64,000 bases of DNA from an uncultured Mogibacterium sp. GTDB taxonomy: Bacteria; Bacillota; Clostridia; Peptostreptococcales; Anaerovoracaceae. Positions 16,654-25,651 of the stretch are shown piece by piece (positions within the stretch are counted from its first letter, which is position 1; each line of letters begins with the position of its first letter). The notes under the pieces are model-generated. The model searched no databases, had not been told where the DNA came from, and worked only from the letters and a program-made list of their open reading frames with translations. The DNA lies in contig NZ_CALISE010000003.1 of NCBI RefSeq assembly GCF_938041965.1, positions 1 to 64,000 on the forward strand, given 5' to 3'. The position numbers and the translations under genes are program-made.

Positions 16654-17931
16654 ATGCCAAATTACAAAACTAGCACGGTATGCGTGCAAGGTGGCTACGA
16701 GCCAAAGAACGGGGAACCAAGGGTCGTTCCAATAGTTCAGTCCACTACTTTTAAGTACGAATCATCCGAGCAGATGGGAAATCTATTCGACTTAAAAGAG
16801 TCTGGATATTTTTACACCAGACTTTCTAATCCAACTAATGACGCAGTAGCAAATAAGATTTGCCAACTAGAGGGTGGTGTTGCAGCTATCCTTACATCAT
16901 CTGGCCAGGCTGCAAACTTCTATGCAATGATGAATATTGCAAGTGCAGGGGATCACATTATTTCTAGCTCTGCTATATACGGTGGGACATACAATCTTAT
17001 CGCACATACTATGAAGCAGATGGGGATAGAGTCTACGTTTGTTGAACCAGATATATCACCTGAGGAGTTAGAGAAGAAGTTCCAGCCTAACACAAAACTT
17101 GTATTCGGTGAAACTTTATCAAACCCTTCACTTAGCGTATTAGATATTGAAAAGTTTGCAAATGCTGCACATAAGCATGGGGTACCGCTAATCGTAGATA
17201 ATACATTCCCTACGCCAATTTTTTGCAAACCTTTCGAGTGGGGTGTTGATATCGTCACACACTCAACTACAAAATACATGAATGGTACCGCTAATTCAGT
17301 CGGTGGAGTAGTTGTAGATTCAGGCAACTTCGAATGGACTAAGCACAGCGACAGGTTCCCGGGACTTACAACTCCTGACGAGACATATCATGGCACTGTT
17401 TATACAGAGAGCTTTGGCAAGGCCGCATACATTGTAAAGATGACGACTAATCTTATGCGTGACCTCGGATCTATTCCTTCACCTCAGAACGCTTTCTATC
17501 TAGGAATTGGGCTTGAAACACTACATCTGAGAATGGAAAGACACTTCCAGAATGCGTTTGCTCTCGCTAAGCATCTCGAAAATCATCCGAAGGTTTCCTG
17601 GGTTTCGTTCTCTGGACTAGAAAATGATAGCCAGCACGAGCTTGCAGAGAAGTACCTTCCTAATGGATCTTGCGGAGTTATCGCATTTGGAGTAAAAGGC
17701 GGTAGAGAGGCAGCCATTAAGTTCATGGATTCGCTAAAGCTCGCAGCAATAGTTACACACGTAGCTGATTCAAGAACTTGTGTACTTCATCCTGCATCGA
17801 CTACTCATAGACAGATGAACGACGAGGAGCTAGCAGCTGCTGGAATCTCTCAGGATTTAGTGAGAATGTCAGTAGGTATCGAGGATATAGATGATATCAT
17901 CGCTGACGTTGATCAGGCTCTTGAGCAGTAA
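16654..17931 (+). CDS. metY: O-acetylhomoserine sulfhydrylase
   Basis: A 425-residue PLP enzyme of the Cys/Met metabolism family that makes homocysteine from O-acetylhomoserine and sulfide. Visible are YTRLSNPT (53-61), SSGQAANFYAM (82-92), the active-site lysine Lys207 in HSTTKYMNG, and the C-terminal VADSRTCVLHPASTTHRQ substrate segment. The start STVCVQGGYEP and the long insertion after the PLP lysine are characteristic of MetY rather than MetB/MetC. AAAGGAGG precedes the ATG. It is monocistronic with its own terminator. Confidence 0.93.
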   Translation: MPNYKTSTVCVQGGYEPKNGEPRVVPIVQSTTFKYESSEQMGNLFDLKESGYFYTRLSNPTNDAVANKICQLEGGVAAILTSSGQAANFYAMMNIASAGDHIISSSAIYGGTYNLIAHTMKQMGIESTFVEPDISPEELEKKFQPNTKLVFGETLSNPSLSVLDIEKFANAAHKHGVPLIVDNTFPTPIFCKPFEWGVDIVTHSTTKYMNGTANSVGGVVVDSGNFEWTKHSDRFPGLTTPDETYHGTVYTESFGKAAYIVKMTTNLMRDLGSIPSPQNAFYLGIGLETLHLRMERHFQNAFALAKHLENHPKVSWVSFSGLENDSQHELAEKYLPNGSCGVIAFGVKGGREAAIKFMDSLKLAAIVTHVADSRTCVLHPASTTHRQMNDEELAAAGISQDLVRMSVGIEDIDDIIADVDQALEQ

Positions 17932-17974
17932 TTACACGAATACAGCTTACTAAATTGAATAAATAGAATTATCT

Positions 17975-18025
17975 AAAAGGAGTTTCTTACCAGTTGGTTT
18001 TCCGAGGTGCAGAGGCTCCTTTTTT
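17975..18025 (+). terminator. intrinsic terminator after metY
   Basis: AAAAGGAGTTTCT pairs with AGAGGCTCCTTTT around a ~24-nt loop (with G-T pairs) and runs into six Ts. Confidence 0.7.
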
Positions 18026-18242
18026 AGTTGTCATATTGAGCATATTTATATCATTTAATATTGAAGAAGGTAATGAGCATATAAAAGATTTTAAATCAAC
18101 TACCTACATGTTATCATTAGTCAAAACATGGAACTATTAATCGTGCTGCTAGTCACCATATGCATTTTAGAAAACAAGTTTAAGTCTGGAAAACAAGATT
18201 GGAATTAGATTGCAATCTATTTGTATGAATGAGGTGTGTAAA

Positions 18243-18434
18243 ATGAAAAAAATATTTAAGGTTATATTTATATTATTACCTCTAATTCTTGCAACTACAG
18301 GGGTAATTGAATTGATACACTACCTACGGGGAAGTGGTGTAACACGGAATCCATATATGAGCGTGCTTTCAGTAGTGGTTTTTTATGCGATAGCAATAAG
18401 AAATATTTTAGCTTTTAATAAAGAGAATGAATAA
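18243..18434 (+). CDS. small two-helix membrane protein
   Basis: 63 residues: a basic N-terminus, a first membrane helix (IFKVIFILLPLILATTGVIELI) and a second (VLSVVVFYAIAIRNIL). The start at 18243 is chosen for GAGGTG 8 nt upstream. Function unknown. It is followed 19 bp later by another small membrane gene that is broken. Confidence 0.55.
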   Translation: MKKIFKVIFILLPLILATTGVIELIHYLRGSGVTRNPYMSVLSVVVFYAIAIRNILAFNKENE

Positions 18435-18453
18435 CGGCGAAGGGGGGAACCTT

Positions 18454-18720
18454 GTGAGTGATGGTAATTATTTGGTAATTGGTAAATATACTATAATTTT
18501 AACGGTGCTATGTATCTTTATTATGATATTTACCATTGTTAGAAGGGTTATGACGAAAAAATATAAAGGCGACCATATGGCGAGCGGAATGATTATCGGT
18601 ATTTCCGCAGGTCTGTTAGCAGGCATCCTGTTTTAAAGATCTGGATTTGGAATGATTATGGGAATGTCTCTTGGTGAGATGTTAGGCATGACTATTGGAG
18701 TATTAATTCCTAAAAAGTAA
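18454..18720 (+). pseudogene. small glycine-rich membrane protein with in-frame stop
   Basis: A GTG start behind AGGGGGG opens 60 codons with a membrane helix and a Gly/Ala-rich second helix, cut by TAA at 18634-18636. The same frame then continues for 27 codons (RSGFGMIMGMSLGEMLGMTIGVLIPKK) to TAA at 18718-18720. The downstream Gly/Met-rich helix matches the style of the upstream one, so the original protein was probably 88 residues. Confidence 0.55.
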
Positions 18721-18873
18721 GTTTTTGGATAAAATACCACTCGTGTTAAACTGACGCAATTGAATCGCTTAAAATAAAAGACTAATTTAGTCTAAAAAAG
18801 ATACCATTTCAAGGAGTATTTATGATAATATACCAAGAGTATGTTAACTAGAGATAATTTTCGGAGGAACAAG

Positions 18874-18890
18874 ATGAATTGTTTTGGCAC
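18874..18890 (+). pseudogene. gene start cut off by the insertion element
   Basis: A strong CGGAGGAA site stands 5 nt before ATG at 18874, but after five codons (MNCFG) the sequence enters the insertion element terminus. No continuation is found on the far side at 20539. A nine-codon frame (18822-18851) with its own AAGGAG lies just before. Confidence 0.4.
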
Positions 18891-18916
18891 TTTTGGGGTC
18901 ATCAAAGTTTTTTAGG
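18891..18916 (+). repeat. left terminal inverted repeat of the IS
   Basis: TTTTGGGGTCATCAAAGTTT followed by TTTAGG. It matches the complement of the right end with two differences and one length change. Confidence 0.75.
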
Positions 18917-19000
18917 GGCGAATTTTAGGGTCTTACAAAATGTAAAGGGATTGGGCATTTTGCCCAATCCCTTTTGCATGGGGAAACATCAGTGTTTAGT

Positions 19001-20370
19001 TTAATAGTCTTTGTAAATTGGATTCTTACGAGTAGCAAAAAGAAATCTATTTCTCATGTGTTCAAAGTTTCGAAAGCCTCTACCAAGTCGTTTTAGGTCT
19101 TTTTCTTTACGGTTTAAAGATTCAATTGGACTATTAGAAAGTCGACTATTATATACCATCTGGTCCTAGTCGCTCCACCATTATGAATGAGTTAATAATT
19201 GGATTTTTTTATTAACGTAGTAAATTTCCGAATTCAACGAATATCTTATATTCACTGCTGCAGAATTTGTGAATTAGGAGTTCGATTTCCTCAATAGCTT
19301 TCAAGGGATTACCAGCATTTCTAGAGTTGAATCTTACATACTCTTCTTTTAAATCTCTGAAATCTTTAATATATGGGTGAAGAGCTAGAAACTTTTCTTC
19401 GTATCCAAAAGTGTTTATGAAATACCTAAAGTGTTTGTCATACCTAGGTTCCAGGCGATACTCTAAATTATCTTGATTTGAAAGAAGAAGCCAGCGATAC
19501 TTTTTTAGAAGATATACTTCATCTGAAATAGGGGTTCTTTTCTTATATCCATATTTAGAATAATGTATTTGTTTCCTAGATTCATCTTGTGCTTTATATT
19601 CCTTTTGTAAGCTTCTAAGAAATATGTCAAGAGAATGAATGAGCCATTGCATTACGTGAAAAGAATCCACTACAGATACAGCATTTGGGAAGTAGCTTTT
19701 CACATAACTTAGGGGTTATAGGACAAAACGTGTTGGTCACTAGTCCCAATAATTCTGAAATTAGATACTTGACACTTGCACGTTCTTTTAAAGAGATATT
19801 TGAGAAATATGGCTCAGTAACCTTATCTAATCTGCTGTGAATAATATCTATTTGATCACCAGTGTAAAAGTCCTGAATAACGAGAGCATATTTACAGCTT
19901 TTATCCATATCTAGATATACTTCATCCACAGAAATGGCATCTGTTAGTGGAAGACGTTTCATTTGTATATACCTGTCGAAAACATTGAGAACATGCATAT
20001 CTGAAGTATGAAATTGCTTTGCAATATCTACAGCAGAACTATTAAGATTTCTGAATTTATTAAGTATTAGCAGGTCTGAAGCATTGGTATTACACCTATA
20101 ACGGTTAATAAGCTTGAAATAATCGCTATTTGTGCAGCGCCAGCGTCTTTGTTTGAGTTTTATTACTAGTTGATAGCCGTCTTGAAGCACGGGATGATTG
20201 ATGGTACTAGCTTTGATTCCTCGAGAATGCATTTTGTAATAGCACTTCGGACAGAAGTGAGGTGCAGGAGCACTTCCAAGAGTAACAATTTTCTCTAACT
20301 CCTGAACTTCACAAGACAATGACTCAAGAGCATTGTCTTCTATGTCTAGTAAAGATGTGATAATATTCAT
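19001..20370 (-). pseudogene. ISL3-family transposase, multiply disrupted
   Basis: The N-terminal part (from ATG at 20370) has the ISL3 zinc-finger pattern C-x2-C ... (HFCPKCYYKMHSRGI ... RRWRC), a helix-turn-helix region, and the first acidic residue in ISVDEVYLD. The middle (VVDSFHVMQWL, second Asp) is in another frame; the switch lies at 19700-19745, where about 15 residues do not fit the family. After FGNLLR come two stops (TAATAA), then IINSFIMVERLGPDGI, then a second shift to NSRLSNSPIESLNRK...RNRFLFATRK, the conserved C-terminus. It cannot make active transposase. Confidence 0.88.
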
Positions 20371-20513
20371 ATGAATTCCTTTATCAGATGTTTACCCAAA
20401 AACATATTATGAGAAAGTGAAAAGCGGGGCAAGAGTAAAAATTGCCTCGCTTTTCATATACAAAATCTGCCCCTAAAACTAGACCCTAAAATTCGCCCCT
20501 AAAATATCTAGAT

Positions 20514-20538
20514 CCTAAAAAACTTTGATTACCCAAAA
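20514..20538 (-). repeat. right terminal inverted repeat of the IS
   Basis: Read on the minus strand this is TTTTGGGTAATCAAAGTTT followed by TTTAGG, the partner of the left end. Confidence 0.75.
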
Positions 20539-20547
20539 TCCACTCTT

Positions 20548-20613
20548 TTAATTGGCTCTGCTAAAGCAGAGCCAATTAAAGTGTTTGCCATGAACTTCGG
20601 CAAACGCTTTTTT
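20548..20613 (+). terminator. tandem hairpins downstream of the IS
   Basis: A perfect 14-bp stem TTAATTGGCTCTGC / GCAGAGCCAATTAA (20548-20579) is followed by GTGTTTGCC / GGCAAACGC (20581-20608) and a run of six Ts. This is a strong terminator pair that now serves no visible upstream gene, so it probably belonged to the gene lost at the IS. Confidence 0.75.
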
Positions 20614-20684
20614 CTTATAAATAAGTGATTTTTAAATTACTTTACACCATGTATAAGTGATAATAAATCTCGAAATGTATCATA

Positions 20685-21503
20685 CTAATTAGTGATTATT
20701 TTACTCTTGCGGTGCAGATGATATAAGATCGCAAGTGTTGGTAGAATGCATACGTACGATGTAACATTTAGAAGTGTGTTAGTAAAGTCAGTATCGAGTG
20801 AAGGTGGCAATGTTCCACTCAGATTGTTAATGCCGTGTGCAAATGCAACAAACATCAACGATCTGCATTTCTTCATGAAGTAAGCTAGGATCATGCCAAA
20901 GATTGCCGTATACACACCCTGTATGAAGCTTCCGTGCCATATACCGAACATAACACCGGTTACGATTACAGGAAACCATGAACTTCTCGTTGTGTTTTCA
21001 AAGCTGCTGAAGATGATTCCGCGGAAAAGTATTTCTTCTATTATCGGTCCTACTACAACAATCGAAAGGAATAGCCATATATACGGGCCTTTCTCCATAT
21101 CGCTATATAGAGAATCAAATCCTTTAACTTGCTTTGCGAGAAAAGGTGAATAATCAGCAAGAATGTACACGCCGTTTAACCAAAGGCTCGATATTCCACC
21201 TGCACCGAAGCCGAGTATTATGGCATATATTACTCCCTTTGGTTTAGATATACGAACTTCGGGCTCTCTTTTGGTAAAAACTATGCGATAAACTATGTAG
21301 CATATAATAGATAATACGAAAGCTATGGATGCATCCATAAAGCTCGCGCTTGAACTCAGAAATTTATCGCTAACTGACAATAATGTTAGTCCTCTTTCTA
21401 TAATAACGGCTACTAAAGATGCCGATATGTCATATACAAATAAAAATATAAATGGTAGAAATAAAAATAGTAGTCTTTTTAAAGGTGATTTTTTTGTATC
21501 CAA
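20685..21503 (-). CDS. CPBP-family intramembrane metalloprotease
   Basis: A polytopic membrane protein of 272 residues with the CPBP (CAAX protease/bacteriocin processing) motifs: EEILFRG with its catalytic glutamates, FGIWHGSF and FAHGINNL with metal-binding histidines. It probably cleaves membrane peptides or serves in bacteriocin self-immunity; substrate unknown. The TTG at 21503 is preferred because GGAGG is 8 nt upstream; an in-frame TTG at 21518 would overlap that site. It is divergent from the next gene. Confidence 0.82.
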   Translation of the reverse strand: MDTKKSPLKRLLFLFLPFIFLFVYDISASLVAVIIERGLTLLSVSDKFLSSSASFMDASIAFVLSIICYIVYRIVFTKREPEVRISKPKGVIYAIILGFGAGGISSLWLNGVYILADYSPFLAKQVKGFDSLYSDMEKGPYIWLFLSIVVVGPIIEEILFRGIIFSSFENTTRSSWFPVIVTGVMFGIWHGSFIQGVYTAIFGMILAYFMKKCRSLMFVAFAHGINNLSGTLPPSLDTDFTNTLLNVTSYVCILPTLAILYHLHRKSKIITN

Positions 21504-21631
21504 TTTATTTGCCTCCAATCATTTGATTTATATGATATCATAAACTTTAAATTGATAATAGAAATAATCGATGGCGAATTATATAATAACAAGAATGACA
21601 AAATGATTTTGCAATTACGAAAGGATATTAT

Positions 21632-22264
21632 ATGCATATATTTACACTGATAAGTCTTAAACTGTTTATAGGGTTCATTGTGATGATAATAATCATTAAC
21701 GTCACAGGAAAGGGAAATCTTGCACCGTCATCTGCGAGTGACCAGGTTCAAAACTATGTGCTCGGTGGAATAATCGGAGGTGCTATGTACAATGATAGCG
21801 TTAAGATACCTCAGTTTGTCGGCATTTTGTTCATCTGGTGTGCTATGGTATTAATTCTGAGATGGATTAAACAACATAACGTTAAGGCTAAGCAAATACT
21901 CGATGGTAAGGCACTAATTGTAATAGAAGATGGCAAAGTAAACATCGACAACTGTAGGAGAGTTGGACTTAGCGCACACGAAATTTCCTTTAAACTAAGG
22001 ACTAAGAAGATTTATTCTACCAATAAGGTAAAAAGAGCCGTTATTGAACAAGATGGCGATTTAATTATAGTGAATGAGGGCGAGGAGAATCCAAAGTATC
22101 CGCTGATAACCGATGGCCAGATTCAAAATGACATCTTGAGAGTTATCGGTAAGGATGAAGAGTGGCTAACTCAGGAGATAAATAAGCGTGGGATTAAATC
22201 GCATAGGGATGTTTTCCTAGCTGAATATGAAGACGGTAAATTGTATTTCACAACTTATAAGTAG
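21632..22264 (+). CDS. DUF421-family membrane protein (YetF/YrbG-like)
   Basis: 210 residues: three membrane helices at the N-terminus (LISLKLFIGFIVMIIIIN; YVLGGIIGGAMYND; FVGILFIWCAMVLILRWI) then two repeats of the cytoplasmic alpha/beta domain typical of YetF proteins (KALIVIEDGKVNIDNCRRVGLSAHEISFKLR ...). Sporulating Bacillus homologues have been linked to germination, but the general role is unknown. AAAGGA precedes the ATG. It lies 25 bp before a YdcF-family gene, so the two are probably cotranscribed. Confidence 0.82.
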   Translation: MHIFTLISLKLFIGFIVMIIIINVTGKGNLAPSSASDQVQNYVLGGIIGGAMYNDSVKIPQFVGILFIWCAMVLILRWIKQHNVKAKQILDGKALIVIEDGKVNIDNCRRVGLSAHEISFKLRTKKIYSTNKVKRAVIEQDGDLIIVNEGEENPKYPLITDGQIQNDILRVIGKDEEWLTQEINKRGIKSHRDVFLAEYEDGKLYFTTYK

Positions 22265-22289
22265 ACAAGTGAAGAATTGCGAGGACTGA

Positions 22290-23294
22290 ATGTACTTAAT
22301 AACATTTGCAATAGTCGCAGCATTTATATTTTCATTTCATAGAGATAGAAGGAGCTTTTTGAATCCAGCATTACTTATGCTTAGCATAATATTTGCGTAT
22401 TTATCAGTTTCTAGGATTCTATATGATCTCGGATATAATTCTGCCCGCCAATCTCTTGCACTAAGTATCTTTTTTGGTGTACAAGGCCTGATAGTTTTGG
22501 GCTCGATTTTCCTAATCTTTAATGGATGTATTTTGCTAAAAAGAGAAGGCTTTTCAAAGACTAATCTAGTATCGTTATTTCTCGGGATTTTGGTTATTGC
22601 TTTTTACGCGGTGAGTTTTTATTACTTCACTGCAGATACTAAAGCATTTAGTATAAATACTCTTCCTAATATCCTTTTCGTGATAGCAGTATATTCGTAC
22701 ATGATATTTGGTACAGCATTTATATCATTCCTGCTGTATTCATTTATCTATCTAGCTACTCCAAAGAAAAAGATATATGACTTCATCATCATTCATGGTG
22801 CTGGTCTTCGTGACGGTGAATATGTCACGACGCTGTTAAAGCAGAGAATTGACAAGGCCATTGAAGCTTTTCATAACTCCAGTAATCCGAACATTAAGAT
22901 TATTTGTAGTGGTGGACAAGGGTCAGATGAGAAAGTTTCTGAAGCTAAAGCCATGGCAAATTACATTGCATCCAATACGGAAGTACCGATGAGCCGTGTG
23001 CTTCTCGAAGAAAAATCTACTACGACATATGAGAATTTGCTGTTTTCAAAAGAAATCGGAGAAGAGTTAGTAGATAAACCGAAGTTCTTGTTTGTAACTA
23101 ATAATTATCATGTGTATAGAACTAGCGCTTATGCAAGAAAGATTAAGATGGACTGAGACGGACTAGGGTGCAGAACCGCGGGTTATTATATTCCATCTGC
23201 TTTCATAAGAGAGTTTATCGCTGCTTGCGTAAAGATTAAATGGGCATTTGTAGTACTCTATGCAATATTATTTATCTTCCTGTTCTTGCTATAG
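22290..23294 (+). pseudogene. YdcF/SanA-family (DUF218) membrane protein with in-frame TGA
   Basis: The frame has 335 codons, interrupted only by TGA at 23154-23156 (codon 289). The intact paralogue at 30758-31789 has Gly at this position (NGDGLG versus D-stop-DGLG), so a single GGA-to-TGA change explains it. Downstream LGCRTAGYYIPSAFIREFIA is still close to the paralogue. N-terminal membrane helices precede the DUF218 domain (DFIIIHGAGL, ICSGGQGSDEKVSEA, STTTYENLLFSKE, FVTNNYHVYRT). Family members act in envelope processes such as vancomycin tolerance and lipid-carrier handling. The truncated 288-residue form keeps most of the domain and may still be made. Confidence 0.8.
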
Positions 23295-23472
23295 GATAGA
23301 AATAAACAAGTCAATATTAACAATTTTATATGAGATAATTTTAAGCATCTGTAAATGATATTTGATTATAATTCTGTGTATATCAAAAGCAGGTGCTCTT
23401 ATTATTTTATAAAATCTTATGCACACAGTATATATATGTGATTTTTTAAGGTATACTGGCCTCTAATATTTG

Positions 23473-23533
23473 TTAGATATATCTAATATGATAATATAGA
23501 CATAATAAATCTGCGATTACAATTTATTATAAT
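23473..23533 (+). promoter_or_regulatory. promoter with CRP/FNR-like dyad ahead of the ygbA-cydDC genes
   Basis: A perfect palindrome TTAGATATATCTAA (23473-23486) has 5-4-5 geometry like CRP/FNR-family sites. TATAAT is at 23528-23533, predicting a start near 23540 and placing the dyad centre at about -61, the usual class I activator position. The -35 region is poor, consistent with activator dependence. The regulator itself is not in the window. Confidence 0.45.
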
Positions 23534-23566
23534 GGCTTTATATGATAATGAGAGGTTTGAGGAAAT

Positions 23567-23917
23567 ATGGAATCAAGTAGAATCAAGCGTAAACGCCAAA
23601 AAGAGATAATGCTAGTTTCACAGATGATCAAGCTTTATTGTCATAAAAATCATACTAATCGGAATGGAAAAGAACTTTGCGATGAATGTCAAGAGTTGAT
23701 CGAGTATGCACGTGAACGTAGCGAGAAATGCCGTTTTATGAAGAGCAAAACATTTTGCAGTAACTGTAAGGTGCACTGCTACTCACCAGAGATGAAAGAG
23801 AAGATTCAGAAGGTTATGCGTTATAGCGGACCGCGAATTATCATATATCATCCGCTTCTGTGTCTAAGACATGTTATAACAGGAGCGAAGGAAAAGAGGA
23901 GAACTAGGCGTGATTAA
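23567..23917 (+). CDS. ygbA: YgbA-like (nitrous oxide-stimulated promoter family) protein
   Basis: 116 residues with the family pattern RIKRKRQKEIMLVSQMIKLYC...H...LC..C..L..YA..R...C......FC..C..HCY...M...I..VMRYSGPRI...HP. The conserved cysteines suggest a metal or Fe-S site. E. coli ygbA belongs to the NsrR nitric-oxide regulon. GAGG precedes the ATG. Its stop overlaps the GTG of the following exporter gene by 8 nt, so the two are coupled; this supports a joint role in nitrosative or redox stress. Confidence 0.85.
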   Translation: MESSRIKRKRQKEIMLVSQMIKLYCHKNHTNRNGKELCDECQELIEYARERSEKCRFMKSKTFCSNCKVHCYSPEMKEKIQKVMRYSGPRIIIYHPLLCLRHVITGAKEKRRTRRD

Positions 23918-25649
23918 GATGAGGCTTATTAAGCTCTTGAAGGGCTCTGGAAAGTACATAATCTATCAGATTGCATGGCAGTGGCTTTCACTGCTCGCTC
24001 AGATTGCGATAGTATGGCAGGTAACTCAGTTAATCGATGAAGCGTGGCAAAAGAGCATTACAAGCTCCGATGTTCTTATGACTATTGGAATTGTATCGGC
24101 TGGACTTATCGTTAGGTTTATTTGCGACCGTTTATATTCACGTGCGTGCTATTTGGCTAGTGTCGATGTTAAGCGTGTGCTTAGAGAGCAAATATATAGA
24201 AAGGTTCTATGGCTAGGACCATCATATCGCGAGCAGATTAGAACATCTGAAATTGTGCAGATGACTGGTGAAGGCGTAGAACAGCTTGAGACTTATTTTG
24301 GCAGGTATCTAAGCCAGTTTTTATACGCTCTTTTAGCACCGTTTTCTCTATTTATTATAATTTCAAGAATTAGCTTAAGAACAGCTGTCGTGTTACTCGC
24401 TGCAGTTCCGCTTATTCCGATTGTAATCATGTTAGTAATGTTTATTGCTAGAAAGATTCTCGGGAATTACTTCGATATATATTATGGCCTTGGAGACAGC
24501 TTTCTCGAGAAGCTGCAGGGAATGACAACTCTGAAGATTTATAGAGCTGACCGGAGGGCAGTAGAGCAGATAGATAGTGAATCAGAGCAGTTCCGCAAGA
24601 TAACGATGAAGGTTCTGATGATGCAACTTAACAGCACCTCGATTATGGACATTATCGCTTACGGTGGGGCAGCTGCAGGAATCATCAGTGCGCTAACAGA
24701 ATTTTCTGACCGCAACATCAATGTTTCGGGAGTGTTAATGTGCATATTCCTTGCTGCAGAGTTTTTTCTTCCCATGCGCCTCCTTGGTAGCTTCTTCCAT
24801 ATCGGAATGAACGGTATGAAAGCAAGCGATAGAATATTTGCATTTCTTGATCTGCCAGAGCAGAAACGTGGAGAAGAGGAAATTGCTAGGAACAAGATAG
24901 ATATATCGCTCGATAATGTCTCATTTTCTTATGATGAGAGCAGAGAGGTTTTACATGATATAAGTATGAATATAGATTCAGGCTCTCTTGTATCCATCGT
25001 TGGAGTTTCAGGATCAGGAAAATCTACAATTGCAGGTATTTTGCTCGGAAAGAATCATAATTATAGTGGCAGTATAAAAGTTAACGGTACTGAGCATAGA
25101 GAAATATCTAGCAAATCGCTTATGGAGAATTTCACCATGATTGGCCATAACAGCTGGGTTTTTAAGGGTACAGTGCGTGAGAACCTGCTTATGGGAAATC
25201 CTACGTCAACTGACGCTGAACTGTTAGATGCTTTAGATAATGTAAATCTAAAGAATTTTCTTGAGTCACAGAGCGGTTTAGATACTAGGGTTGAATCAAA
25301 TGCTTCTAACTTCTCAGGTGGTCAGAAGCAGAGACTTGCCCTAGCTAGAGCGCTTCTCCATGATACCCCTGTATATATTTTTGATGAAGCAACATCTAAC
25401 ATCGATGCTGACAGTGAGGAAGCTATAATGACAGCTGTTAAGCAGATCGCTAAAGATAAGACCGTAATCTTAATATCCCATAGACTTGCTAATGTCACAG
25501 ATAGCGATGCGATATATATGCTTAAAGATGGTAAGATCATCGAAAAAGGTGCGCATCATGAACTCATGGGTGTCAATGGAACATATGCTAATCTTTTCTC
25601 TGAACAATCAGAGCTTGAAAACTATTCAAGAGGAAGAGAGGAGGCTTAA
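23910..25649 (+). CDS. CydD-like ABC exporter half (permease-ATPase)
   Basis: 579 residues: six membrane helices, then an ATPase with Walker A GVSGSGKST, signature FSGGQKQR, Walker B PVYIFDEATSN and switch His in LISHRL. Architecture and pairing with a second half 2 bp downstream match CydDC, which exports cysteine/glutathione and supports cytochrome bd assembly and NO tolerance. Other heterodimeric exporters (peptide or drug) are possible because no cyd oxidase genes are nearby. The GTG at 23910 lies 8 nt after GAGGAG and overlaps ygbA; an internal ATG at 23919 is the alternative. Confidence 0.8.
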   Translation: MIKMRLIKLLKGSGKYIIYQIAWQWLSLLAQIAIVWQVTQLIDEAWQKSITSSDVLMTIGIVSAGLIVRFICDRLYSRACYLASVDVKRVLREQIYRKVLWLGPSYREQIRTSEIVQMTGEGVEQLETYFGRYLSQFLYALLAPFSLFIIISRISLRTAVVLLAAVPLIPIVIMLVMFIARKILGNYFDIYYGLGDSFLEKLQGMTTLKIYRADRRAVEQIDSESEQFRKITMKVLMMQLNSTSIMDIIAYGGAAAGIISALTEFSDRNINVSGVLMCIFLAAEFFLPMRLLGSFFHIGMNGMKASDRIFAFLDLPEQKRGEEEIARNKIDISLDNVSFSYDESREVLHDISMNIDSGSLVSIVGVSGSGKSTIAGILLGKNHNYSGSIKVNGTEHREISSKSLMENFTMIGHNSWVFKGTVRENLLMGNPTSTDAELLDALDNVNLKNFLESQSGLDTRVESNASNFSGGQKQRLALARALLHDTPVYIFDEATSNIDADSEEAIMTAVKQIAKDKTVILISHRLANVTDSDAIYMLKDGKIIEKGAHHELMGVNGTYANLFSEQSELENYSRGREEA

Positions 25650-25651
25650 AT

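Larger units (their letters stand above)
18891..20538. mobile_element. decayed ISL3-family insertion sequence
   Basis: The element is bounded by imperfect 25-26 bp terminal inverted repeats (18891-18916 and 20514-20538) and carries one minus-strand ISL3-type transposase broken by stops and frameshifts. Inside the ends is a second, perfect 19-bp inverted pair (18914-18932 and 20482-20500); at the right end the two repeats are separated by 13 extra bases. Strong hairpins near both ends (18944-18976 and 20416-20453) insulate the transposase gene. No clear 8-bp target duplication was found. It cannot move by itself. Confidence 0.8.

Noticed and set aside
18721..20640. Prophage or genomic island around the IS
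   Set aside because: No integrase, phage structural genes or attachment-site repeats are seen; only one decayed IS.
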